Of a DNA stretch of 7,755 bases, positions 1 to 6,533 are shown one piece after another (the stretch's first letter is position 1; every line of letters begins with the position of its first letter). Source of the stretch: Bacteroidales bacterium (GTDB lineage Bacteria; Bacteroidota; Bacteroidia; Bacteroidales; S143-33); assembly GCA_027083655.1 (NCBI GenBank), contig JALWNS010000053.1, positions 1 to 7,755 of the forward strand. Reading direction: 5' to 3'. The notes below the pieces were generated by a model that saw only the letters and a program-made list of their open reading frames with translations, was not told the DNA's origin and did no database searches. A program made the position numbers and the translations under genes.

Positions 1-76
1 GGCGCCGTCCCATCACTGGTCCTATGCCCGGTACAAACAATAAAGCAAGTTTATATAAGAGCCCATCATTCTCCAT
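1..76 (-). CDS. dprA: DprA-like DNA-processing protein, N-terminal fragment (runs off left edge)
   Basis: Only the first 25 codons are present. The frame starts at an ATG at 76-74 and stays open to the window edge. The peptide begins MENDGLLYKLALLFVPGIGP and continues VMGRR. A 'YxxALxxxPGIGP' start followed by basic residues is the pattern I know from the N-terminal helix-hairpin-helix/SAM-like part of Bacteroidota DprA (Smf), which loads RecA on incoming single-stranded DNA during transformation. The start is supported by a purine-rich GAGGAG at 89-84, seven bases upstream. The gene overlaps the last 11 bp of the preceding glycosyltransferase gene in another frame, which suggests translational coupling. 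The Rossmann-like DprA core lies outside the window, so another protein with an HhH-type start is possible. What is seen is the open frame, SD and motif; the family name is inferred from a short stretch. Confidence 0.66.
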   Translation of the reverse strand, partial: MENDGLLYKLALLFVPGIGPVMGRR

Positions 77-1145
77 TCCTAAGCTCCTCTTTTTTGCGTA
101 AGATATGAGCAGGTATATAGATTATTAATGCTATAAGGATAAACAATATTAACAACAACCGCCTGATTGTAAAATATTTAGCCAAGAAAAAAGACAAAAA
201 AATGAAAACCAGGTTTATCACTGACAATATAACCAAAGTCTGGCGTTGGGAAAAGCCAAGGCGCAGGAAAATATGATGAATATGGTTCTTGTCAGGCTCG
301 AAAAAATGCTTACCGCTAACCACACGGACAAAAACTATTCTCATCAAATCATAAAAAGGAATAATCATTATACCAAAGGACACAGCCGGTGCTGGGAAAA
401 ACTTAAGATCCGAAAAACGCAGGACAAACTCATTGAATTGAATAGCCAAAAGACCAATAGTTAACCCAATAATCATAGTACCTGTATCGCCCATAAAAAT
501 TTTATTTTCCCCGCGCGACAAATTATAACGCAGATAAGCCAGTAGTGATCCTATGAGGATAGCCGCAATAACAGTATATTCGTAAATATGACGCTGGTAA
601 AACCACCAACCTAGGGTAGCAGCCGCCTCAATAGCTATGATCGAAGCCAATCCATCAATCCCATCAATGAAATTAAACGCATTAATTATTATCAGAAAAA
701 CAAAAACTGTGATCCCAATACCAATCCAATCAGGTATGTAAAAAATATGGAAAAATCCATGCAAATTAGTAATCCTGACATCCCCGAGAAAAACAACCAA
801 GCTAACTGCCACAAGCTGTCCGAGAAACTTGGTCAAAGGGGCTGTAATGAGTATATCATCCTTTATGCCTATGAAAAAGAGTATAATCAAAGACGCCAGA
901 AAACTATTCATATATCCAATACACTCATTATCAAACACAAGCAAAGCAACAATGGAAATGGATGCAAAGATGGCCGTACCTGCCAACCGGGGTATAGGTT
1001 TACTATGAACTTTGCGCTCATCAGGACTATCCAACCAACCTGTCATACGCGTCACCCGGATAATAGTAGGTATTGCCACAAAAGTTATTGCAAAAGAGAG
1101 TAGAAATCCTAAAATTATCTTTATTTTAACCAGGCTCAAATCCAT
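66..1145 (-). CDS. Polyprenyl-phosphate sugar-1-phosphate transferase (WecA/TagO-like, MraY superfamily)
   Basis: A 359-residue, very hydrophobic protein with about ten predicted membrane helices, normal for the glycosyltransferase 4 family. These enzymes move a sugar-1-phosphate from a UDP-sugar to undecaprenyl phosphate at the cytoplasmic face of the inner membrane, the first step of many O-antigen, capsule or teichoic-acid-like glycans. Family motifs are present in order: D96-D97 (IKDD, Mg/lipid-phosphate region), N155-G165 (NAFNFIDGIDG), the FMGDTG block around G219-D220, and HIHH at 288-291 after DKN. The HIHH motif points to the WecA/TagO/WbpL side rather than MraY, commonly using UDP-GlcNAc or a related N-acetylhexosamine; the exact sugar cannot be read. 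Start ATG at 1145 has no SD. Its 3' end overlaps the dprA-like start, and it diverges from the carbamoyltransferase gene with 68 bp between starts. Confidence 0.9.
   Translation of the reverse strand: MDLSLVKIKIILGFLLSFAITFVAIPTIIRVTRMTGWLDSPDERKVHSKPIPRLAGTAIFASISIVALLVFDNECIGYMNSFLASLIILFFIGIKDDILITAPLTKFLGQLVAVSLVVFLGDVRITNLHGFFHIFYIPDWIGIGITVFVFLIIINAFNFIDGIDGLASIIAIEAAATLGWWFYQRHIYEYTVIAAILIGSLLAYLRYNLSRGENKIFMGDTGTMIIGLTIGLLAIQFNEFVLRFSDLKFFPAPAVSFGIMIIPFYDLMRIVFVRVVSGKHFFEPDKNHIHHIFLRLGFSQRQTLVILSVINLVFIFLSFFLAKYFTIRRLLLILFILIALIIYIPAHILRKKEELRNGE
84..89 (-). promoter_or_regulatory. Shine-Dalgarno-like site for the dprA-like gene
   Basis: GAGGAG on the minus strand, seven bases before the ATG at 76-74 and inside the end of the upstream coding sequence. 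It is the only strong SD-like sequence before a start in this window. It decides the start of the partial gene and supports a real start inside the upstream reading frame. Confidence 0.5.
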
Positions 1146-1197
1146 GTAGTATCTTGTTAACTTAACTTACAAATTTTTATTTTATAAATCAATTAAT

Positions 1198-1205
1198 CAA
1201 ATCTA
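1198..1205 (-). promoter_or_regulatory. Possible -7 promoter element for the WecA-like gene
   Basis: TAGATTTG on the minus strand matches the Bacteroidota -7 consensus TAnnTTTG. It lies 52 bp before the ATG at 1145, in the divergent intergenic region. I found no matching -33 TTG at the usual 19-21 base distance, so the call is weak. No comparable -7 element is seen for the opposite (plus) gene in this stretch. Confidence 0.28.
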
Positions 1206-1213
1206 TTTGACAG

Positions 1214-2854
1214 ATGAAGCCGACATTAGCTATCTATGCGCCAATAGACATCAATCCAGACTACCCTGAATATATCCACGACCATAATCTAGCCCTATTC
1301 AAAGATGGCGAAATATTAAAATATTTACATCTCGAAAGAATAACAAGGCAAAAATATGACAATTCCCTGCATCGTCTATTATATGATACGTTGAAAAAAG
1401 CAAAATTGCTCACACTGGATGCTGATTTAGCCTTTGTGGACAGTGTTTTGGGCAAAAGCTTTATTTCCACAGATGGCAAATTCCGTTTCGAGACAGACCC
1501 GTGGGAGGCAATCAAGCCCCAGGCATTCAAAGGACGGTCACTGTGGCTCACACCAGAGGAAAAACAAGCTTATGGAATATCGCATGAACTGGCACACATA
1601 TTCTCTACTGTGCCTTTCTATGGTATATTCCGGGACAATAGCCTGCTTATTCATTTTGATGGAGGCGCAAGCAAGAGCAACCTGTCTGTTTGGACATGGC
1701 ATGATGGCAAATTGGATCTTATAGACTATTCATGGAAAGCCAGGCACCTGTCCTCGCTATTTAATGCTAATGCCCTTAATTTCTTCATCACTGGTGTCAA
1801 AAGACGCGAACACAATAGCATGGCAGGCAAATTCATGGGACTGGCAGGCTGGGGGCAATATAGACCTGAGATTGAGCAGTGGCTCATAGAAAACAATTTC
1901 TTTGCTGACATCTGGCATGATAAAAAAATCTTTTTCCTGAAGGCCAGGGAACGCTTTGGTTGGAACGGACAAAGCTTTGACACCCACGACAAATTTCTCC
2001 AGGATATAGCAGCCACAGTACAACACTATTTCACACGTGAGACTGTAAAGCTTATAGCTTATTTTCAGACATTTACCAAAACAAAAAATCTTTACTATAC
2101 TGGAGGCAGTGCCCTGAGCCTTTATACAAACCAGGCGCTAGCCAATAGCGGACTTTTTGAAAATATCTATATACCACCAGCACCGGGAGACTCCGGGTTA
2201 AGCCTTGGTGCAGGAGCTTTTGTCGAATGGTCCAAAGGTAATGAAATAAAACAGCATCTGCCGTATTTGAATAATTGGGGACTAGATAATCCACAGGTTA
2301 TTGACTATACGCATGACATAGAACGAATTGCTACGCTGCTAATGGACGAAAAAGTCATAGGCGTGTGTAATGGCTGGGGAGAAGCAGGCCCACGTGCACT
2401 GGGAAACAGAAGCATTATAGCATTACCACATAGCCGCAGACTGGCCAGGCGTGTGAGCCAAGAGATGAAAGGCAGGGAATGGTACCGGCCTATTGCTCCT
2501 ATTATGTTATCCACTGAGGCGCAGAAAGTGACAGGGATAAAGCACTTACCTGAGATTGCACGGTATATGCTTATTAACTTCAAGGTGCTACCACAATGGC
2601 ATGACAGGCTCAAAGGCGTTATTCATGCAGATGGAACAGCAAGAATACAGGTACTCATGGCACGGGAGGAAAATCCTTTTATGTGGGATCTGCTTACCTT
2701 TTTACGTGATAAATACCAGGTCCCTGCATTGATTAACACTTCCTTTAATTCCCGTGGCAAGCCCATTGTGCATACTGCCAGGGATGCCATCCAAGAAGCT
2801 AAAATTATGGGGCTAGATGCTCTCGTGATTGATGGGCAGTTGGTAGAAAGTTAA
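1214..2854 (+). CDS. O-carbamoyltransferase, NodU/CmcH/TobZ family
   Basis: A 546-residue protein, within the usual family length. These enzymes use carbamoyl phosphate and ATP to make carbamoyl-adenylate, then transfer the carbamoyl group to a hydroxyl of a sugar or natural product. The N-terminal Kae1-like domain shows HDHNLALFKDGEI near 22-34, ERITRQKYD near 41-49, an HxxxH likely metal site at H124/H128, FDGG at 148-151, YYTGGSA at 294-300 and PPAPGDSGLSLGAG at 321-334. The C-terminal part shows GPRALGNRS at 392-400, REWYRPIAP at 421-429, HADGTARIQ at 471-479 and NTSFNSRGKP at 508-517. Some positions differ from the forms I know: GWGE replaces GRME at 387-390, and K516 replaces the usual E. 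Substrate is unknown; next to a lipid-sugar transferase, a cell-surface glycan is a reasonable guess. No SD precedes the ATG. Confidence 0.9.
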   Translation: MKPTLAIYAPIDINPDYPEYIHDHNLALFKDGEILKYLHLERITRQKYDNSLHRLLYDTLKKAKLLTLDADLAFVDSVLGKSFISTDGKFRFETDPWEAIKPQAFKGRSLWLTPEEKQAYGISHELAHIFSTVPFYGIFRDNSLLIHFDGGASKSNLSVWTWHDGKLDLIDYSWKARHLSSLFNANALNFFITGVKRREHNSMAGKFMGLAGWGQYRPEIEQWLIENNFFADIWHDKKIFFLKARERFGWNGQSFDTHDKFLQDIAATVQHYFTRETVKLIAYFQTFTKTKNLYYTGGSALSLYTNQALANSGLFENIYIPPAPGDSGLSLGAGAFVEWSKGNEIKQHLPYLNNWGLDNPQVIDYTHDIERIATLLMDEKVIGVCNGWGEAGPRALGNRSIIALPHSRRLARRVSQEMKGREWYRPIAPIMLSTEAQKVTGIKHLPEIARYMLINFKVLPQWHDRLKGVIHADGTARIQVLMAREENPFMWDLLTFLRDKYQVPALINTSFNSRGKPIVHTARDAIQEAKIMGLDALVIDGQLVES

Positions 2855-2869
2855 ATTTACACAACAGAA

Positions 2870-2898
2870 GTGGCAATGAGGCTTGAGCTCATTGCCAC
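2870..2898 (+). terminator. Hairpin just downstream of the carbamoyltransferase gene
   Basis: A perfect 11-bp inverted repeat, GTGGCAATGAG and CTCATTGCCAC, with a 7-base loop, starting 15 bases after the stop codon. Position and stability fit a transcription end or 3' mRNA-protecting hairpin. It is followed by an A-run rather than a T-run on the plus strand, so it is not a textbook intrinsic terminator. Confidence 0.5.
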
Positions 2899-3034
2899 AA
2901 AAAAGCTGAATAGTGCCGATTTACCACGAACACAAAACTTCTTTAATTTGGTATAACATTATTCAAAGATACCAAAACGCTAATCTGTTGTTACTCAACG
3001 GAATAACTACTTATCACTTTTCAAGGGTTAATTA

Positions 3035-3147
3035 TTTTTTGTCTAAACACTGTGTTCTCTGGTTAATAATCCTGACAAATAATACCATTTACAAAGATAA
3101 GAATTCCGTTCCCTGCAAGGTGCCTCCGGCACGCTTGCAGGGTAATT
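3035..3147. repeat. Direct repeat copy A (113 bp, hairpin-bearing)
   Basis: This aligns without gaps to 3242-3354 at an offset of 207 bp. By eye I count seven mismatches in 113 positions, about 94% identity. It starts with a T-run and GTCTAAACACTG, passes through an A/T-rich centre containing TAATACCATTTACAAAGATA, and ends in a G/C-richer hairpin at 3111-3142. Homology with the partial copy at 3201-3227 extends beyond the right end of this block, to about 3155. No reading frame in it looks coding. Confidence 0.9.
3111..3142. repeat. Hairpin within repeat copy A
   Basis: An imperfect palindrome: CCCTGCAAG pairs with CTTGCAGGG (9 bp), then one bulged G, then GTGCC pairs with GGCAC (5 bp) around a TCC loop. 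It would fold in either strand's RNA. No T-run follows on the plus strand. Confidence 0.75.
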
Positions 3148-3200
3148 GAACGTTTACTACATGAAACCTTTAGCTATCTTAGCCCTTTCGACTATTATCA

Positions 3201-3227
3201 GGCACGCTTGCAAGGTAATTGACGTTT
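3201..3227. repeat. Partial third copy of the repeat (right end only)
   Basis: GGCACGCTTGCAAGGTAATT followed by GACGTTT matches the right end of copy A at 3128-3155 with one substitution and one missing base. Only the right hairpin arm and its flank are present; the left arm is absent, so this fragment cannot form the hairpin. Confidence 0.7.
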
Positions 3228-3241
3228 CAATAGTTAGTCCT

Positions 3242-3354
3242 TTTTTTGTCTAAACACTGGGTTCTGTGGTTAATAAACCTGACAAATAATACCATTTACA
3301 AAGATAAAAATTCCGTTTCCTGCAAGGTGCCTTCGGCACGCTTGCAGGGAAATT
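3242..3354. repeat. Direct repeat copy B (113 bp, hairpin-bearing)
   Basis: Second full copy, ungapped against 3035-3147 with seven differences by eye. Its right end stops six bases short of the GH97 stop codon at 3361-3363, so it occupies the 3' untranslated region of that gene. Of the differences, one falls in the hairpin loop (TCC to TTC) and one in the outer pair of the stem (C to T, allowing a T-G wobble), so folding is preserved. Confidence 0.9.
3318..3349 (-). terminator. Hairpin in repeat copy B, possible 3' end signal for the GH97 gene
   Basis: CCTGCAAG pairs with CTTGCAGG, extended by GTGCC/GGCAC with a single bulged base and a short TTC loop. It begins 11 bases after the GH97 stop on the minus strand. 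A short run of five T follows about seven bases beyond the stem on that strand, too far for a classic intrinsic terminator. A role as a terminator or mRNA-stabilising hairpin is inferred from its position. Confidence 0.4.
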
Positions 3355-3360
3355 AATCAT

Positions 3361-5271
3361 TTAGTCTTGCACTGGTCTGAGTATCGCTGCAAAACCACCT
3401 CCCCATTGCAGGTAAATATCCATTCTGTCGCCCCTGGTAACCATCTGCCGTGCATAATCATAATGAGTAGGATTGACGTCAGAGTCTGGAGCATCCACCA
3501 TATACTCCATTTCGTACATCTGTCCCTCTGGCAGGAAGTCAAATGTAACGGTAAAAGGACGTGGCGTTTCACCATTGATCACGCCAATATACCAGTTCTG
3601 GCCATTGCGGCGTGCGACTGCTGCCATCTCACCTGCCCTGCCTGCCAATGGCACTGTCTCATCCCACACCGTAGGAATTGCGGAAATAAACTCAGTTGAG
3701 CGGCGGTTTCTGAGGTAATTCGTCGGGCTATCGGCCAACATCTGCAAAGGACTGTAATAGACTACATACATAGCAATCTGGTGCGCACGTGTACCCATCA
3801 CACGCGGATGTTTCCAGCTTATGATGAATTGGTCTTTTGTCGTATTTAGCATTCCCCCGGGTGTATAATCCATTGGTCCCACTGCGTTGCGTGTGAAAGG
3901 CAGGGTAACGTTGTGGGCCGGTGTTATAGACTTACTCCATTTATTATTCTCGGCACCACGCACACCCTCGTATGACAAAATATTTGGATAAGCACGCCGC
4001 AGTCCTGCCGGGGAAAAAGATCCATGGAAATCAACAACCAGCTGGCGTTTGGCTGCCTCACGGGCCACACGTTCGTAGAAGTTAACCATTTTCTGGTCTG
4101 CTCGTTGCATGAAATCAACCTTAATGCCTACCGCTCCCCATGCTGCGAAGCTATCCAGCACCTGCTCCATATCCTGGTCCAGCGGTCCCCATAGCGTCCA
4201 CAGTATTATGCCCACGTTTTTCCGGCGGCCATAATCAATCAAATATTTAACATCCATACCTGGACGGAAATGGAGTAGATCCCATGTCGTGCGCGACCAA
4301 CCTTCATCAAAAATAACATATTCCAGTCCAAATTGGGCAGCAAAATCAATGTAAAACTTATATGTCTCTGTGTTTATGCCGGGCTCAAAGTCCACACCTT
4401 CCAGCTGGCGTGCGTTCCACCAGTCCCAGGCAACCTTACCAGGCTTGACCCACGAAAAATCCATGGGCATAGGCGTTGGGCTGGACAGTTGCCACACAAG
4501 ATCATTGGCCATCAAATCTTTCTCCTCTGGTGCTAACATAAACAGTCGCCATGGCAAAGTCCTTTTCCCTGCAGTGCGGGCAATATATGGTGCTTCTTTC
4601 ACTACTACCTGGTTGCGGTCAGAGCGCAGTGTGGCAGGCCGTAGCTCCAGTGGCACCTTTGGGAAAACTGCTTTGAGCAAACCATCTTTATACTGGACAA
4701 ACATGTGCGGGTAATCATGCAGGTCTGCCTCTGCCACCAGTATACTCAAGCCTTTAGTGCGCACCAATACCGGTGTATAAGCAAATGCACCATCCTTGAG
4801 TTCCCCGAAACGCACATGCTCGTATATCCGCTCCTGGTGGGAAATAAAGCCTTTGTCTCCGGGAAAGAACACCTCATCGTCCGGAGTAAAAGCCATATCC
4901 AGGACTTCATTATAAACAGTGAGCGAGTCACGGCGGTCTGACTTCCATCTATATGCCAGTCCGTTATTGTACAGTACCATTTCAAGGGCAAAACCTTTGT
5001 TCAGATACAACACCAAGCCATAATAACCATTGCCCTGGACCTTAACATCCTTTTTTACTGTCCAATGATTAGACTTATCTCTGGCGAACAGGATATCAAT
5101 CTTTTGTGCGGACATAACTTTGTCCCCACGGTAATACAGCAGCCAGCTAATCTGGCCATCTACCCGGACAGTGGCCTTGTACTGCCCATCAGGAGAGAAA
5201 ATAGTATAGCTGCCCGCCCATGTCACTATCCACAAGGACATGGCAAGCAGAAAAGATGCAAAACGTCTCAT
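3361..5271 (-). CDS. Secreted glycoside hydrolase family 97 enzyme, probable retaining alpha-galactosidase-like type
   Basis: A 636-residue protein. Residues 1-20 form a Sec signal peptide (MRR, hydrophobic run, cleavage probably near WAG) with no lipobox cysteine, so the enzyme is likely periplasmic. The order fits GH97: an N-terminal beta-sandwich to about 265, a TIM barrel from about 275 (WDWWN 282-286, FDEGW 321-325, WTLWG 358-362) and a C-terminal beta domain after about 530. GIKVDFM at 382-388 places Asp386 where the retaining Bacteroides thetaiotaomicron enzyme has its nucleophile; inverting SusB-type enzymes lack that aspartate. E435 and E441 in the YEGVRGAE stretch are acid/base or calcium-ligand candidates. 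GH97 members cleave alpha-galactosides or alpha-glucosides from the non-reducing end. The start lies 19 bp after the hflX stop, suggesting co-transcription. No SusC/SusD genes are visible. Substrate preference is inferred. Confidence 0.93.
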   Translation of the reverse strand: MRRFASFLLAMSLWIVTWAGSYTIFSPDGQYKATVRVDGQISWLLYYRGDKVMSAQKIDILFARDKSNHWTVKKDVKVQGNGYYGLVLYLNKGFALEMVLYNNGLAYRWKSDRRDSLTVYNEVLDMAFTPDDEVFFPGDKGFISHQERIYEHVRFGELKDGAFAYTPVLVRTKGLSILVAEADLHDYPHMFVQYKDGLLKAVFPKVPLELRPATLRSDRNQVVVKEAPYIARTAGKRTLPWRLFMLAPEEKDLMANDLVWQLSSPTPMPMDFSWVKPGKVAWDWWNARQLEGVDFEPGINTETYKFYIDFAAQFGLEYVIFDEGWSRTTWDLLHFRPGMDVKYLIDYGRRKNVGIILWTLWGPLDQDMEQVLDSFAAWGAVGIKVDFMQRADQKMVNFYERVAREAAKRQLVVDFHGSFSPAGLRRAYPNILSYEGVRGAENNKWSKSITPAHNVTLPFTRNAVGPMDYTPGGMLNTTKDQFIISWKHPRVMGTRAHQIAMYVVYYSPLQMLADSPTNYLRNRRSTEFISAIPTVWDETVPLAGRAGEMAAVARRNGQNWYIGVINGETPRPFTVTFDFLPEGQMYEMEYMVDAPDSDVNPTHYDYARQMVTRGDRMDIYLQWGGGFAAILRPVQD

Positions 5272-5290
5272 GATAGATTTGGATTAAAGT

Positions 5291-6499
5291 TTATTGTATC
5301 TCCAGAAAATCATCTGGATAAAGGAAATCTTCGTACGGATAGCGTGTGACGTGAATTTTTCGCACTTCCTGGTAAAGCAAGCGTCTGAGCTCGTCCAGTC
5401 CAGTTCTTTCCTTGGCAGAGATAAACACTGCCTTGGTATCACCACGCGCCAGGTATGTATTTTTCCAGTCTTCTATTGTGAAATTCTTTTTTGTCTTAGG
5501 TGTGAGGTCAAACTCGTCTTTTTCCTCGTAGCTGTACAGGTCTATCTTGTTAAACACCAGGATCACAGGCTTGTCCGAGGCTTTCAGGTCCTGCAAGGTC
5601 TTGTTAACCACACGGATATGATCCTCAAATTCTGGATGAGAAATATCCACAACATGTAGCAGCAAATCTGCCTCCCTGACCTCGTCCAATGTAGATTTGA
5701 ATGATTCCACAAGGTGTGTGGGCAGTTTGCGGATAAACCCGACTGTATCAGACAAGAGGAACGGTAAATTACCAATTACTACTTTTCGTGTCGTTGTGTC
5801 CAGTGTGGCGAATAATTTATTCTCTGCAAATACATTTGCCTTTGTCAGGGCGTTCATCAGTGTTGACTTGCCCACATTGGTATAACCAATCAAGGCCACT
5901 CGCACGAGCTTGCCACGGCTCTTACGCTGCACTGCTTTCTGGTTTTCAAATTTCTTTAGCGAACGGCGCAGGCGTGCCATGTGCTCACGGATACGGCGGC
6001 GGTCTGTCTCCAGCTCTTTCTCACCAGGACCACGCAGTCCGATACCACCGCGCTGGCGCTCCAGGTGCTTCCACATACCACGCAAACGGGGCAAGAGGTA
6101 TTCATACTGGGCAAGCTCTACCTGTGCCTTGGCAATGGCTGTCTTGGCACGCATGGCAAATATATCCAGAATAAGGCGCGTACGGTCAATGACTTTTACC
6201 TTTAGCATATCTTCCAGACGTGCCTGCTGTGCAGGTGAGAGGTCGTCGTCAAAGATAACAAGGTTAACCTTATGCGAACGGATGAATTCCTGTATTTCCT
6301 GCAGTTTACCCAGCCCAACGTATGTGCTTGGGTTTGGGCGCTCCATGCGTTGCTTGAAGCGCCCAACAACCTGGGCTCCTGCAGTATATGCTAGAAACTC
6401 TAATTCGTCAAGATATTCATCGACTTTGTCCTCAGGATCACGTTTCAATGATACACCAACTAAAACAGCTTTCTCCAGAGCAACTTTTTCCTTCTCCAT
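5291..6499 (-). CDS. hflX: GTPase HflX
   Basis: A 402-residue ribosome-associated GTPase that binds the 50S subunit and splits stalled or hibernating 70S ribosomes under stress. The N-terminal HflX domain contains NPSTYVGLGK (56-65), the VIFDDDLSPAQQ stretch (81-92) and DRTRLILDIFAMRA (105-118). It is followed by a charged helical linker with GGIGLRGPGEKELETDRR (151-168). The G domain has G1 GYTNVGKS (205-212), G2 near TLDTTTRK (232-239), G3 DTVGF (251-255), G4 NKID (317-320) and G5 SAK (361-363). All nucleotide-binding motifs are intact and length is normal. The start at 6499 is the first plausible ATG, with no clear SD. A promoter-like element lies just upstream, and the GH97 gene follows after 19 bp. 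Confidence 0.97.
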   Translation of the reverse strand: MEKEKVALEKAVLVGVSLKRDPEDKVDEYLDELEFLAYTAGAQVVGRFKQRMERPNPSTYVGLGKLQEIQEFIRSHKVNLVIFDDDLSPAQQARLEDMLKVKVIDRTRLILDIFAMRAKTAIAKAQVELAQYEYLLPRLRGMWKHLERQRGGIGLRGPGEKELETDRRRIREHMARLRRSLKKFENQKAVQRKSRGKLVRVALIGYTNVGKSTLMNALTKANVFAENKLFATLDTTTRKVVIGNLPFLLSDTVGFIRKLPTHLVESFKSTLDEVREADLLLHVVDISHPEFEDHIRVVNKTLQDLKASDKPVILVFNKIDLYSYEEKDEFDLTPKTKKNFTIEDWKNTYLARGDTKAVFISAKERTGLDELRRLLYQEVRKIHVTRYPYEDFLYPDDFLEIQ

Positions 6500-6513
6500 A
6501 GAAACTAATTAAA

Positions 6514-6533
6514 TTTTTGCAGCTGCACAAAAA
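6514..6533. promoter_or_regulatory. Palindrome at the predicted hflX transcription start
   Basis: TGCAGCTGCA (6518-6527) is a perfect 10-bp palindrome. T and A runs on either side extend the dyad, with one extra C at 6528. It sits immediately downstream of the -7 element, across the predicted start site, which is a typical place for an operator. It may be chance; no known regulator is recognised. Confidence 0.3.

Larger units (their letters stand above)
2855..3360. other. Gene-free convergent intergenic region with repeats
   Basis: About 500 bp between the convergent ends of the carbamoyltransferase and GH97 genes. It is A/T-rich apart from the G/C-rich hairpins. It holds the post-gene hairpin, two full 113-bp direct repeats and one partial copy. 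The longest open frame (2913-3149, plus) runs through repeat A, has no recognisable domain and looks non-coding. The remaining stretches, 2899-3034 and 3156-3200, show nothing definite except a short TTACCACGAACACAAAAC at about 2921-2938. Confidence 0.7.

Noticed and set aside
1202..1213. TATTTGA as a -7 promoter element for the carbamoyltransferase gene
   Set aside because: It lacks the two-base spacer of TAnnTTTG and lies only four bases before the ATG, with no -33 partner at the right distance.
66..2854. A complete surface-polysaccharide biosynthesis cluster
   Set aside because: Only an initiating transferase and a carbamoyltransferase are present, on opposite strands, with no flippase, polymerase or other glycosyltransferases in the window.
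2913..3149. 78-codon plus-strand open frame in the intergenic region
   Set aside because: It runs into repeat copy A and ends inside its right flank, has no SD, no recognisable motif and low-complexity composition. Its second half is simply the translated repeat.
3035..3354. Possible CRISPR array
   Set aside because: Only two full copies of 113 bp and one fragment, with no short regular repeat-spacer pattern and no cas genes.
2855..3360. Possible insertion sequence
   Set aside because: There is no transposase frame, no terminal inverted repeats bounding the region and no identifiable target duplication. A non-autonomous element remains possible and is treated as a repeat.
5910..6512. 200-codon plus-strand open frame opposite hflX
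   Set aside because: It is antisense to the intact, motif-complete hflX, and the product is rich in Ser/Arg/Pro with no domain, as expected for a codon-bias shadow.
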